NCBI RefSeq assembly: GCF_030272615.1
Contig: NC_081406.1
Coordinates: forward strand, 109,567,283 to 109,631,282
Origin: Cryptomeria japonica
Lineage: Eukaryota; Streptophyta; Pinopsida; Cupressales; Cupressaceae
DNA: 64,000 nucleotides
Direction: 5' to 3'
Of this stretch, positions 22,699 through 34,548 are shown piece after piece. The notes below the pieces were generated by a model. It had not been told where the DNA came from, searched no databases, and worked only from the letters and a program-made list of their open reading frames with translations. A program made the position numbers and the translations under genes. Each line of letters starts with the position of its first letter. Within the stretch, counting starts at the first letter, position 1.

Positions 22699-23920
22699 TG
22701 TTAGATAATTCAAATAACTGGAAGACAATTGAGAGGGAGGGAGGGTGAATCAGTTGTCACATATTATCAGAACTATTAGCAGTTAAAATTTTAATACTGG
22801 AATCCAAAATATTAATACTAGAATAGCAGTTAAACCAATTAAGTATAAACAATAATCACAGAATAAAATCCATCCACATAACACCAAGATTTATAAGTGG
22901 AAAACCCGGTAAAGTGAAAAACCACAGTGAGAATCCTACCTAGAGTCAGATAATACTTCTGCAGTAAGTATGTGAATTATAATTGAGGGGCCTCCATTTG
23001 TAGGAAGGCCAACAACCTAGAATGCACTGCTCATCACAAAAGGAGCCTCGCTGTCTACATAGAAATCTAGACTACAATCCGGAGAAGTGTTGAACTGCAA
23101 AAGATACCATCTCCTATGCCTAAGTACAGTTCCGGATAAGCTCAATACTGGAGGAATAAATCCTCTTACATAAAACCCAATTCCATCTCCAATGCTCGAC
23201 CAAATCCTCTGCATGACTGATATTAAATTATTCGCACATTACATTCCTTGACCACAACCTCTAACCATAACCATGATGATCTACATTGAGATCTTACATC
23301 TTATATATACAAACCCTCAACCATAAGCAATTAGGTCAGCCACAAGATAATAAACCAATTACATTTACAAACCATGTCGACCTAAGACCAAACAAATAAT
23401 ATCCAACACATAACACATCTTGAAAATACATCAAGAGGTCCAACCCACACATTACATTAAAGCCGGTCCATAACGTAGATCAACCGGGACCCAGTATAGG
23501 TCCACATGCTACAAAAATGATCTCCATCCGCCAAGTCTCAAACATGATCACCAACAACATCCTGAAACTCCACTAGAAGTTGCACCAACACCACTTATAC
23601 AATTCATCAAAGATCTTCATAAAAAGCTCTGCCGGTGAAACCCTCACCGGAACTAGAAACTAAGCTTCTAAGCAAACAGGATAGCATCCGATGACCAGAC
23701 CAAAACCAACTGACCAATTATGAGCACGAGTATTATGAACAAGACAATTCCATCACTAAACTATAGCGGAGCCTACCGAATCATGCCGCATCCAAATGAA
23801 CCAGAAACCACTCAACTTACCGAGACCAGAAGGTGCTGGTAAAGTATCCAAACAACTAGTGTTGGCATCAATGACAAAAAATCAATGCACCACATAATCA
23901 ATTCCACCAAATGGCCAAAA
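22699..23920 (-). repeat. 5' LTR of copy A2
   Basis: Aligns over its full length with the A1 LTR in inverted orientation; 1222 bp. The inner end is TGTTAG on the plus strand. The outer end reads GGCCAAAA where the family has GGCCAACA, so the terminal dinucleotide has changed. The U5 stem-loop lies at 22724-22758, with arms GACAATTGA and TCAGTTGTC. Confidence 0.88.
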
Positions 23921-26182
23921 AACCCTTTATATTTTGGGGTTTTAATGAACTCATCATTAGATAAGAAGGTTTGTGTAGGAAGGGCCCTCTCATCATCATC
24001 AATCTCCTCATAGGGGATGTCTTCATCAACTTTAGCTCCATCCTTTGGCTCCTTGTCTAGAATTAAATACCTAGGAGGGGTCTTTAATGCTTGCTCTACC
24101 TCCTCTCCCTCCGTCATATTATTTAAAATATGGGCAACACTTTGAGTGCTTGTTGTTTTCTCTGTGACCCCATAGGAAACAAGGGGTGGCTCCTAGATCG
24201 GTGCATCAACACAAATTATATTCTCAACTATTTCTTCCTCAGTTGGTCGGGGCTCCTGGGAAGCTTCCTGTATAGCGTCTTTACCAATTATAAGTGTTTG
24301 CTTTCTGACTTGAATAGCACAAGTGTAAATCCCCTCAAAATCATCTATCATTAATTATACCCTCCTAACAACACTTGTTTCATTTAGAAAGAAACCCTTA
24401 AATGTAGGATCATTTTCTCTCATCTGTATTTCAATTTTCAAATGACAATATTGCCCATTTCTTTCTTCTTTGAATAACATCTTCTTCATCATGGGCACTT
24501 AGAATCACACCCTCATTTAGGTTTAGCTCATGACGATAATCTCTTCTATCTAAATGCTCATCCTTGAGACATTTCATGAACTATTTTGAATCACATTTTC
24601 TTCTTATTCCAAACTTTAAAGCAAATTTCTCAATCAAAAAATTGTGGACCTTATCAAAAGCTTAAAAAATGACGGGGAAATCATAGTACTTGGTAACTCT
24701 AGGCAAGAAGGTGCCTTTCTTTTGACTAGCCATGTACATCTTTTCCATCCACATAATTTGCCACATAATCTCTAAAAAGGCAAAGTGAGGAGACACATGA
24801 ATAGGTAATTGGTGAGGGCCTTGCGAAAATCCATATACCATGAATTTTTGTATACTTTGAAAAGAAAAACCAATCACTGATGTTAAACCTTCCTTCATCA
24901 ATCGTTTGAGATTTTGGCCTCAATAAATACAGCATCCTTGGTGGAAATCTATCAATTTTATAATCACACCACCCCAAAATTTTGAATACAAAATGTTGAT
25001 GAAATGTGATATAATATACTTCCTCATAGGTGTTATCCCATAGATAACACCACCTCTGAATGGGCTGCATCTTTCCTTCATCATGAAAATACTTCAGGAT
25101 TAAGTCCTAGCTCCATTCATACTTTGTTGAAACAAAATCATATGACACAATAAAGAGAAATACTTGAAATTGATATCCCTTCCATTCTCTTTAATCTTAA
25201 GCATCCCTTTATTTATTTTTTGGTCAATGTATGAGGCAATTTCATATTCAAGGTTGATATATTTATGTTGTATACTCATTCCCATCATCATCATTCCTAT
25301 CGGGATTTTATCTTCAACATCCACTCCTAAAACTTGGCATAGAGAATGATATGTATTCTCAAAACAGTTTTTAAATTTTGCGATTGAACACGACTTCTTT
25401 TCATACATTGGGATGGGTAAAAGACTACAATTCCAGTAGTTCTTCATGAACAATGATACCTCCTTGTCTTCAAGGGTCTAAATCCTTCTTTTATAATCAC
25501 TATCAAACCTATCCAGGTCAATGCGTACCAAAGCTTAACCAGTTAGTCTGAAACATTCCACAATTGCCATCTTACTAAGATCAACCATTATAGAACCATT
25601 GGCATTCTTGATGGTCATGGAAGAAGAGTCATAATTTCCTTACATAAACCTTAGAAAATCCACTTCTAAGAATACATTAGGAACAATCAACTTAGCTAAA
25701 TATAATGAACAAGGGTTAGAGAGGGGTATGACACGATTCTTGTTCTGATAGAAGTATGAAGATAATTTCCAACCCGTTATAGGGATGAAAACATCACCAC
25801 ACTTAGCACAACTATCTTTGAACTCTCCCTTTTCCTTTGCACTTTCACCTAACTCGGAGATCTCTTCCATTATATCTCATGTAAGTGGCTTCTTCCTCTC
25901 TTCATTATGACCTTATTCCTTAGCAACAAATTTTATTTCATCTTCTACATTGACTATGGGGACATTATCGGTGGGGAGTGATGATTTCCCCTTCTTCAGG
26001 GCTCTTGGCCTTAATGCAAAAGGTTTCCCTAGATCATCTATTGATTCCTTCCTCTTTAGAGGAGCCCTAGGTTTCACTAGTTTCTCTTGTGTAGGCACCT
26101 CTACATGAGCTAGTAAAGCCTGGACCTCTTGTGGCGTAGAATCCCTTTTCTTTCTATCAGAGGGTTCCCTTTTCTCCGACAT
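23921..26182 (-). pseudogene. Unidentified decayed ORF next to A2
   Basis: The reading frame starts at ATG 26182 with a Lys/Arg/Glu-rich, low-complexity N terminus (26182-25913). It continues, with stops and shifts, through pieces at 25870-25640, 25453-25100, 25070-24662 and 24117-23922. The middle part is rich in aromatic residues and looks like a folded domain; the end is acidic. I do not recognise it. Its layout is loosely similar to ORF2 of element C (charged N-terminal region, then a domain with a hydrophobic helix), but I cannot test homology. It has a TATA box and leader upstream and is cut at 23920 by the A2 LTR. It is probably a transposon ORF. Confidence 0.4.
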
Positions 26183-26427
26183 GATAGCTTCTTAATTTTA
26201 AAAACTAGATATTATTGTTGCTACTTCTTCTAACCTCAACACAACTATCACAACTTTCCTACAACAAATTAGGAGATTTTGAAAGAAAGGAGGCTAACTT
26301 ACTGATTTCAATCACTTTGAAGAAAATACAATCTAAACTCTGCAAAACAGCTTTTCTTTGAATTTTGAAACTCCCTACCAATCTGAGCTTGGTGATGCAA
26401 AGACGAAATATTTTTGGCTGCTCTGCG

Positions 26428-26435
26428 TATTTATA
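26428..26435 (-). promoter_or_regulatory. TATA box upstream of unidentified ORF
   Basis: TATAAATA on the minus strand, about 245 bp upstream of ATG 26182. It sits in a G/C-containing context typical of plant core promoters. It could belong to an LTR whose ends I cannot define. Confidence 0.45.
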
Positions 26436-27426
26436 AACATGGTCTATCTTTAAAGCTCAAGTCTTTTCTACATTTAATTTGCATGCATAAGCTCACAATC
26501 AATATGTAGTCGTATTGCCTTTTAAATCTAAGTCGTTGATACTACCTTTAGTTTAAATGGATGCTCATGATCAACTATAATCTCCACTTTGGAATCAATT
26601 TTTATCATACACTTATTAATTCATCAAGTGGGGACCACCTTATGTCCACTAGCTTCATCCCCACATGCCCATGGTCAATATCAAGTCTTTACCATTCTAT
26701 CCACGGGCATGCATGGAAGACATTCTTATTCCACTCTTGCATACCGCACACCCATGAGTATTTAGAGTGCTTCACTTTATTCTTGTGGGGGTGTGGGGTG
26801 AAGGAAACACCCAAAGCCATAGTATCTCGTTTTCCCACAAGAATTTTGCATACATAAAAAATTTCATGCGGGGTCACAGGTACCACACATTTCACATTGT
26901 TTTACCCCCACACACCCATGGGTATTTAGAGACAAGAATGAAAATGTTGTGGCCCGATGCAGGATAAGGACACATGGATAAAATAAAGCACACACACTTA
27001 AAAGTGAGGGTTTTAATTCATAAAAAGGGGGCCACTGTGAAACGATTATAAAAGGAAACATAAGGAAAATTTTGCATTCAAATATTTAATATGAATGGAC
27101 TGGTATCATGGGACCTTAAACATGGGGTCGGTCAACTTAATGAATTGAGACCCTCAAATGCACACATGAATAAAAAGAGGTTCATCGAATGAACAAGTCA
27201 TTGAGTAGAAAGAAAGAAGGTCCATCAAAACGGGATTCAAATATATAGACCAAGGAAAATTCCAAAAGACTAACTCAGCAAGAAAAATTGACATGCTCAT
27301 AACGATTCTAGTTGGGGACGATCGAGTGCAAACCAACACGAGTTCTCAAAGGCCTCCGAGGGGCATAACAACACAAAAAAGGACAAGATATATATGCTAC
27401 ACTAATGTGCATGGATAATAATACTA
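26436..27426. other. Noncoding stretch, possible degraded LTR
   Basis: About 1 kb between the gypsy integrase end and the TATA box, where a 3' LTR would be expected. Short repeated words occur (the CACACCCATG-GTATTTAGAG type at about 26747 and 26912). No TG...CA termini, polypurine tract or primer site could be fixed. Confidence 0.4.
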
Positions 27427-28560
27427 AGCAAAGAATCTCTTGAGGAACTATCCATGCATTGGCAATTACATGACTTCACCATCAAGATTTTGCAAAAAAT
27501 AGGAGTTCTCTCCATTATTTTCTACAATTGTTTAAGGACCAAGCCATAAGGATTCAATTTTACCTTGCTTCCCCTTATCCTAAATTATTGCGTTCCACAT
27601 TAGAGCCATATCGATGTCCTAAAACTTTCTTTAAATAGTCCTTTTATCAAAGAGATATTTGGTTTTTTGTTGCAACTTTGCATTTTTCTTTTGTTCCTCA
27701 TTCCTACTTTCATCTAATTTAATGAGTTGCTCAATCCATTCCTCCATAGGTTCAGGGATATCCTCATCCTCTTCTTGAATAAATTTGTACACATGGAGCA
27801 AGTTATTTAGAGGCATCCTCACTTGAGATCCATAAACCAATTCAAAAGGAGACTTACATGTAGCCTTTTTTTATTGTGACTTTATTAGCCCATAAATCCA
27901 ACCCGACCTTCAAATCCCATGCCCTTTTATTTTTTCTCTAAAATCCTCTTAATAATATTCATCAGACTTTTATTACTAGATACAACTTGTCCATTTCCTT
28001 GAGGATGATAAGGAGATGAATATGACATCACGATTCCATATGAATTACAAAAATCTTTACACTCATCAGATCTAAAACACATGGTATTGTCCACAATGAT
28101 CTTAACAGGTACACCAAATATGGTTAATATGTTATCAAGAAAAAAATTAATAACAACCTTGCTCGTGGCTTGTTTAGTAGGAACAACCTGTATCCATTTG
28201 GTGAAATTTTTTTTACCACTAGGATCCACCTATGACCACCACTAGAATTGTCATTGATTTCTCCTATAAAATCAATCCCCCAAATATAAAAAGGGGCTTC
28301 AACTTGTAAAGGCCTAAGGGGAAAAGCTCCAACATATTTTAACTTTCCAAAAATTGTTTGACATGGTTCACAATTTCTTACATAATCATGTGTGTCTACA
28401 AATAACGTAGGCCAATAATAACCCACCCTAATTATCTTATGAGTAACTTTGTCTTTGATGTGAAGTGTCCACCACAAACCCCTTCATGCATTTCCTTTAA
28501 CATTTTATGAGCCTGACATTAGTCTAGGAAAAACAATAATATACCATCTCTGTTTTTTCA
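27427..28560 (-). pseudogene. Gypsy integrase (degenerate)
   Basis: The N-terminal zinc region has EMHEGVCGGHF and CEPCQ near 28480-28360. The core shows WGIDFIGEIN with the first catalytic Asp, IIVDNTMCF with the second, and YHPQGNGQVVSSNKS where the expected Glu is Val. Downstream come the FELVYGSQ block (near 27840) and the GPY-type C terminus (SLWLGPYTIVEN, near 27530). Integrase inserts the cDNA; this copy lacks its catalytic Glu and is broken into pieces (28477-28124, 28229-27927, 27840-27631). Confidence 0.85.
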
Positions 28561-28879
28561 AAACAAGTCTCCTTCAATCAGTACATATTTTTGAGCTTGC
28601 AATTTTAATGTCCTCCTTTTATGATTAGTCATATCCTTAGGGCATTTCATATTCTTGATAAAATAAACTATGTTTGTATACCATGGTTGCCTTTCAATAC
28701 TTGTTACCATGTTATTTGTTGTAACACTGTTGATTTGTGATGCTTCCAAGTTTGTTTGTTTCATCAATCTTGCCAAACCTTGACCTCGGACCAACTTTGT
28801 AATCTATATCTCCATATTGAACTCTTATATCTTGTTGATCCATCAACACCTCTGTCTAGACACCTTAGATTGAACAAAT

Positions 28880-29280
28880 ATATCCTTAACAACATTAGGG
28901 ACATAGGCAATCACCTTTGCACCTACTAGGTATGGTCTAGAATATTTTACTTCTTTTACCACAACATAGGCTTGTTTTTGCACTATGTCATACTTCAATT
29001 CAACAGCCTAGAGGGGTTTGCTAAAGAAAGAAATTGATTGTTCAAAACCTTCATAACTTTTCTGAAGCATCACTACTGCAATTGTGTGAAATGAAGCAAA
29101 TGAAAAAATATAGAAAGGCTTATAGAATTCAGGGGATTTCAACATAGGATCCTCCTTAATTGCTCGTTTGATACTTATAAAGGCATCAATTGCCTCAATC
29201 GTCTAGTCAATTTTGGCTCCTTAAGCATCTTGGATATGGACTTTACTATTTCAACAAAATTTGATATGAACCTTCTAACA
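28880..29280 (-). pseudogene. Gypsy RNase H (degenerate)
   Basis: Minus-strand reading directly after RT gives FISIKRAIKEDPMLKSPEF, a YIFSFASFHTIAVVMLQ block and KPLxAVELKYD, which match the RNase H connection of Ty3/gypsy pol. The usual catalytic Asp of the first strand is not visible. No second RNase H follows, unlike element D. Stops interrupt the frame. Confidence 0.65.
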
Positions 29281-29299
29281 AAATTGATTTGTCCAAAGA

Positions 29300-30050
29300 A
29301 TGACTAGATTGATTTCATAATCTTAAGAATAAGAACCTTATCAATTGCTGCAACTCTTTCAGGGTCAATTTTGACCCCCTCTTCTGACACTTTGTGACCC
29401 AATAATATTCCTTCTATAACAACAAAATGACACTTCTTTGGATTAAGTGATATTCCATATTCCAATGCTTTGGTAAAGAACCTTTCTAAGTATGTACAAT
29501 GATCTTCCGCCTTTTTCGAGCAAGTAGTTAAGTCATCCTAATAAACAACCATAATAACATTTACTAGATCTATAAATACAATAATTATAGCTCTCTGAAA
29601 TGTCGCTCCAACATTAGTAAGGCCAAATGGCATTCTTATGTAAATATATGTTCCCCATGGGGTAGTGAATGTTGTGTCATATTGCTCTGATTCCTTGACC
29701 TTAACCTGGCTATATCCCGAAAAACCATCCATCATCGACAATAATTCACAACCTATCACCCTCTACAATATGGCTTCCATATTAGGCAATGGGTAATTGT
29801 CTTTTAAATAAGTTCAACATTCAAATTTCTAAAATCAACACATAATCTTATGTCCTCATTCTTCTTTCTCATTGGTACCAAGTTTGAAACCTAAGTAGAA
29901 TGCCTAATTGGTTTAATCATCCCTCCATCTCTGAGCTTCATCAACTCTTCCTGCATCTTTGGAGCCAGCATAGGGTTAATTAGTCTCTACTTCTTCCTAA
30001 ATGGTTTAGCGTATGGGTTTAAAGCGATTTCATGCTGAAATAAATATTCT
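29300..30050 (-). pseudogene. Gypsy reverse transcriptase (degenerate)
   Basis: The N-terminal part has NPMLAPKMQEELMKLRDGG and IRLCVDFRNLN (near 29990-29830). The open piece 29759-29538 holds LLSMMDGFSGYSQV, the TTFTTPWGTY block and MPFGLTNVGATFQRA. The catalytic Y-x-D-D motif near 29545 carries a TAG stop at the x position. The LNPKKCHF and LGHKVSEEG blocks follow. RT is therefore dead in this copy. Confidence 0.85.
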
Positions 30051-30059
30051 CTATAAGCC

Positions 30060-30615
30060 TCAAGGTCATCATACGACCATGCAAAGACATGCCTATATTT
30101 TATTAATATTGGAATCAATATTATTCTAATTTTAGGACTAATTCTCTTTCCAATGTATACAAAGAAGATTCAATTCCCAAGTTCACTTTTTCTAAAACAT
30201 CTTTATTCATAGAAGTTGGTTTCATGGCGTAGCTATCATTTCCATCAAATACTCATTCTAATGCAACTAGCCCCTTCGGAAGCTTATTTGTCTTCAACTG
30301 AACCACTTCATTTTCAAAAATAATCTCCTTTCCATCTTCAACCTCAACAAATGCACTGAAGTCAATCTCTTGTGTTTCGTATTGATCAACACATTGTAAG
30401 AACTTGAGTAAACCATCATCGTCTTCAAGCACTTGCCAATTGCAAATGTTATCAGGGATTGAAGGTTTGACTTTCACTTCTACTTTTGAAATCCCTGTTA
30501 GAGTAATGTCATTACTCTTCAGTGCAACAAAGGCTAAAAAGTTTGGCATAATGTTCTTCAATCTCTCCACGCATCCAATTGAAAATGCATGAAAGAGTTC
30601 AATCGTGTCCCCAAA
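30060..30615 (-). pseudogene. Gypsy pol N-terminal acidic segment
   Basis: The open piece 30570-30253 is acidic, with no protease motif visible. It lies upstream of RT, where Ty3/gypsy elements have a protease-RT linker, so it is assigned by position only. An isolated frame on the other strand (30404-30592) is a shadow. Confidence 0.45.
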
Positions 30616-30698
30616 TCCTCTCTCCTATTATGGAAATATTCATGCTGGGAAATGTTGAACATCATATATTTTGTATTGTCTTGTACCTTTTTTCTATC
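30614..30698 (+). repeat. 85-bp direct repeat, copy 1 (copy 2 at 31623-31707)
   Basis: Both copies begin AATCCT and run through CTCCTATTATGGAAATATTC with scattered differences, about 1 kb apart. The first starts exactly at the edge of the gypsy homology. They could be ends of an unrecognised element or the result of a duplication. Confidence 0.7.
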
Positions 30699-31833
30699 TT
30701 GCATTTAATATTTGTATTAGGAATTTAATGTCTGTATTGAGGATAGTTTCTTATACTACACCACACCTTGTTTATATAATCAAAGATCTAATTGTACATT
30801 TGTAACATATCTCATACATAAGTCATAACAAAATATTCAAGCAAGTTTATCATCCTGCATAATCTCTTGTGGAAAGAAGCTTTATTTTTGCTAGCAATCT
30901 TGAAGTCTGTAGATTCAACAAATAGTACAATCTTGGCTTCTCTTTCTTGGTGGAGTTTTCTTATTGATATGATTTATATATGTTACATATTATGTTATAT
31001 AATGCTTTCATAATTTTATTGAATTATTGTATTGTAATTTTAATTCTAGAATATCTTTTTGACATTCTATAGTTAAACAGAATTTAGATGAATGAGTTTT
31101 CATGAACATTAGAACTTAATTTTAAATTTTTGACCTTATTTTCAAATTTCTATTTGCAGTGGTTTTACTTCTTGTTATGTTAACAAATCTCACCTAGCAC
31201 AACTCAATCACTCATGCACGCCATGGAATTGCCAACTCTAGATATTTAACCATGCTGTCTCAGCAATTTTGGCTGCATCCTTTGTGCCCATGCACATCAT
31301 TATAATCCTGTGCACACTATTAATTCCTTTTCTCATGCTCATATCTTCTTAGATGAACTGTCATCTGCACACCATCATTTATATGATAGCCATGTTTACA
31401 AAGGCACATCTAATATAATTACTAGTTCTAGATACTTCCCTTGTATAGGGCAAACTCAAACAAGTATCTCTGTATGTAGCTTGCAACAGATTCTTTCTAC
31501 CAAGAATTCAATATATTTTCTATCATATGCCACTCTGAATCTTCTTGCACACAAAAGATAAAGTTTATGGCTTTATATCTTCTCACAGACTGTTACTAAA
31601 ATTGCCACCATCCTCAAACACCAATCCTTTCTCCTATTATGGAAATATTCATGCTGGTAAAAGTTCAACATCATATACTTTGTACTGTCTTGCACCTTTT
31701 CTCTGTCTGCCATGGCCCTCTCCTCCATCAGCTATGCCCCAACGTCACTTCCATCCAATCATAATGCAACTTTACAATAAAATATATTGGGCACTGCACT
31801 GCATCTTTAAATCTTGATTAGACATTTTTAGTT

Positions 31834-32244
31834 ATGAATATATAGATATTTTCATTTTGTATAATCTATTTTTTTTTATTGTTATTAAACAAAAGTGAAT
31901 AGTTATATTTTTTATCTATCAAATTAATTTTTATCTTTACATTGAATATGATTTAAGAGTTGTCATTTCAAATAGATATAATGATAATGTATATGTCATC
32001 TTTTTATACTTTTATTTCTATTGTAATATATAACAACAAATGAATATATAGATATTTTCATTTTGTGTAATCTTTTTTTTTATTGTTATTAAACAAAAGT
32101 GAATAGTTTTATTTTTAATCTATCAAATTAATTTTTATCTTTACATTGAATATGATTTAAGAGTTGTCATTTCAAATAGATATAATGATAATGTATATGT
32201 CATCTTTTTATACTTTTATTTCTATTGTAATATATAACAACAAT
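31834..32244 (+). repeat. Tandem duplication, 2 x about 205 bp
   Basis: Units 31834-32039 and 32040-32244 are nearly identical apart from a few substitutions and T-run length changes. This points to a recent local duplication of AT-rich DNA. Confidence 0.95.
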
Positions 32245-33228
32245 GAAAAAGTTGTTGTATTTTTCTGGATTAGACTGTGTTTGAGTTTGACAAAAAAATA
32301 TTATGATGATGGATCATGAAGTGTGATCCGAAACATTGATCAACACATTCTAATCCAGAAACAAACAACAACTACATTATAGTAATCTGGACAATGATAA
32401 GAAGAAACTATTATGCACTGTTTCTACTTTAAATGTTTAATGTTATACATCTACTTCCAACATAAAATCACGTTCAGTCACTATACAGATGATTTGTGTC
32501 ATTCCCTCATGCCACAAATATTTTAAGAAATGACAATACATCTACCATCCTTTACACTTTTTCTCCTATTATAATTCATTCTACACTCTTCTTGCCTTAA
32601 ATTTTTTTTAACTGCATATTTAATTTCAAACCATAGAAACAAATTTTACCAATTCCTGGCACTCCCTCTATGCTTTAATCACCTTTGTGTATCATCCAAT
32701 CAACTCAGGCTTGCATATAATTGCTATTCTTCAATCAATCAATTTTCAACTTTCGTAGAAAATCTTGATACAATTGTACTAAAAGAGTGCACTTATGATA
32801 TGCACTTCTATACCTAAAGTCCAGCACATTGTATACATGTACGCCAAAAATCTCCTCCTTATCCTTTTATCCATATAGGATATTTTTTCTATATATATAT
32901 ATTTTTTTTCCATCCTGTTGATATCCTGTAGCTGACACCTTTTCCTCTGTCATGTTTTGTGGTTCCATAAAAAAAGCATGGATGGCCTAAAACTTTGGAT
33001 TCTCTATGGTAACAATGTCTTGTCCGCCTTTGGTAATTCAAATCTTATTGATTTTTATTTTGGTAAGTGTTATTAAATAAATATTTACAAATATTTATAG
33101 GTATATTATGCGTATTATATATTTATATTTTTTAAAAGTTATTAATTACAGTATTTGAATTTATATTTTTTTAAAGTTATTATTTACATTAATTGAATAA
33201 TAGAAATATTAATATTTGTATCTATTAG

Positions 33229-33312
33229 TTATTTAATAGTATTTTTAGGTATTAATAGTTTTCAAAAATGTTATTTAATAGTATTTTTAGGTATTAATAG
33301 TTTTCAAAAATG
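33229..33312 (+). repeat. Tandem repeat, 2 x 42 bp
   Basis: 33229-33270 and 33271-33312 appear identical. Confidence 0.95.
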
Positions 33313-33459
33313 TTATAAGTGTGTACTAATTTTAGAGATTTTCAATGATTTTATAAAAAAGATGCAATTTTCAAGGTGTATTATTTTATCAACATTGATG
33401 ATGATTTTCAAATATAAATAACTTATAGAAGAGGTACTAATCATTAGAACAATTTATAG

Positions 33460-34543
33460 TTTTTTTCCTTTTTTTTTTATGAATATATTTGTTAGTTTCT
33501 ATTAATTAAAAGGTATAGTACATACATTCACAAAAAAAAAAGTAGAGGGACACAAGGTCACCCCTCAGAGTCATACGGGTAGACCTTTGAAAGCTAAATT
33601 ACAGTCACTCAAGCAAAGCCCAAAAAATTGAAAACCAGATGAACAACATAACAAAGAACCATAAAAATGAGTCGCTTAAGCGATAAGAGAAATCTCGAAG
33701 GGTGGTGAAGAGGGATCCCAATCATCCAGTTTTACCCATACATTAGCGAGGTCCAAAGTAATGTCGAGAAGAGCTCACCCGTCGTCCATAGATTCACCTT
33801 CCTCTTTATGTTTATCATCTTGAGTTGGTAAAATAGTCTAAGCCAATCTTAGAAAGCCTTTTGAAGAATCTGACCAACCACCACCACCACCAAAAGTTGG
33901 CCATCTACTACCACCACCAGAATCTGACACTGACTCTGAGAGCCCCACCTAAAGGAAAAGCCTCCATGCAAGGAAGAGGGAAATCATCACCGAGAAAAAA
34001 CAATCGCACCACTAGTGTGGCAGCAGGGAGCCTGGGACCGAGGGGTTTGAGAGTGCCGAGCAGAAGAATTTTGGTCGTGTTGATGACCACGAGGTGAGAA
34101 ATGGCCACAAGAGGCAAAGCTATCTGGAGGAATCTGGGCCATAGTATGTGAGGTATTACCCTAGTGTTTAAGAAGCTCCTACAAGTGAGAAACCTCTAGT
34201 ACCACCTTGTTAGCTCGCACCTATATCTAAAGAAGCACATTGTTGCAAATATACACTTTATTAAAAAGTGAAACATCAATGAAAATAGAACTATGAGAAA
34301 ATACGACAAAGTTTTTATCCATCCACAAAGAAAACAAGATCTCCACCCTAAAAAGACACAAAATTTGGGTAAACATTAAAAAAGAACGAGGCCAATCCCC
34401 TAGAAGAGCCATGTGTTGGTAGAATGGCTCAGTCCAAAAGGGGCAAAAGAAATTATGAACCAAATTTCACAAGTTCTAAGGATGGAGACACAACCAGAAT
34501 ATATGCTTAAAAGAATTTGGTTGCCCACAAAAAGGACAATGAG
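33460..34543 (-). pseudogene. LINE ORF2 3' part and 3' end (left fragment)
   Basis: On the minus strand this resumes the LINE split by element C. It opens with CPFCGQP and HIFWLC, a zinc-binding zf-RVT-like Cys/His segment (34543-34440), and continues through the frame 34463-34227. From about 34200 the reading becomes Ser/His/Gln-rich and then untranslated. The 3' end is marked by an A-rich tail on the minus strand (33478-33460), about 60 bp after a second A/T-run. The reading continues in phase from the right-hand fragment 58221-57363, which proves that the two belong together. Confidence 0.7.
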
Positions 34544-34548
34544 GGTCT
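34544..34548. repeat. Target duplication of element C, left
   Basis: GGTCT, identical to 57358-57362 on the far side of element C, 22.8 kb away. It lies inside the LINE reading frame. Confidence 0.93.

Larger units (their letters stand above)
12604..23920 (-). mobile_element. Ty1/copia family A, copy A2 (inverted), split by element B
   Basis: On the minus strand the order is 5' LTR (23920-22699), primer site, gag, protease, then a 5.8-kb interruption by element B (15363-21166), then integrase, RT and RNase H to the pol stop at about 12640. After that about 35 bp of 3' UTR remain before the junction with A1. The 3' LTR is missing. Copy A2 retains the pol C terminus that A1 lost. Together they form a tail-to-tail inverted repeat with arms of about 5 kb and a unique centre of roughly 390 bp (12604-12990). 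Confidence 0.9.
27427..30615 (-). mobile_element. Degenerate Ty3/gypsy pol region
   Basis: On the minus strand the order is an upstream acidic segment (30615-30060), RT (about 30050-29300), a single RNase H (about 29280-28880), and integrase (28560-27427), the order diagnostic of Ty3/gypsy. Many stops and some shifts show great age. The 5' part stops sharply at about 30615, where a short repeat shared with 31623 begins. Gag, protease and both LTRs could not be identified. Confidence 0.85.
30616..33459. other. AT-rich noncoding stretch with local duplications
   Basis: No coding frame with a recognisable domain. It contains a dispersed 85-bp direct repeat (30614-30698 and 31623-31707), a tandem duplication (31834-32244), a 42-bp tandem repeat (33229-33312) and many homopolymers. 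The small plus-strand frames 31310-31561 and 31545-31817 have no support. Confidence 0.5.

Noticed and set aside
7468-23925. A1/A2 pair as a single insertion with one target duplication
   Set aside because: Outer flanks are TAAAT and AACCC, which do not match.
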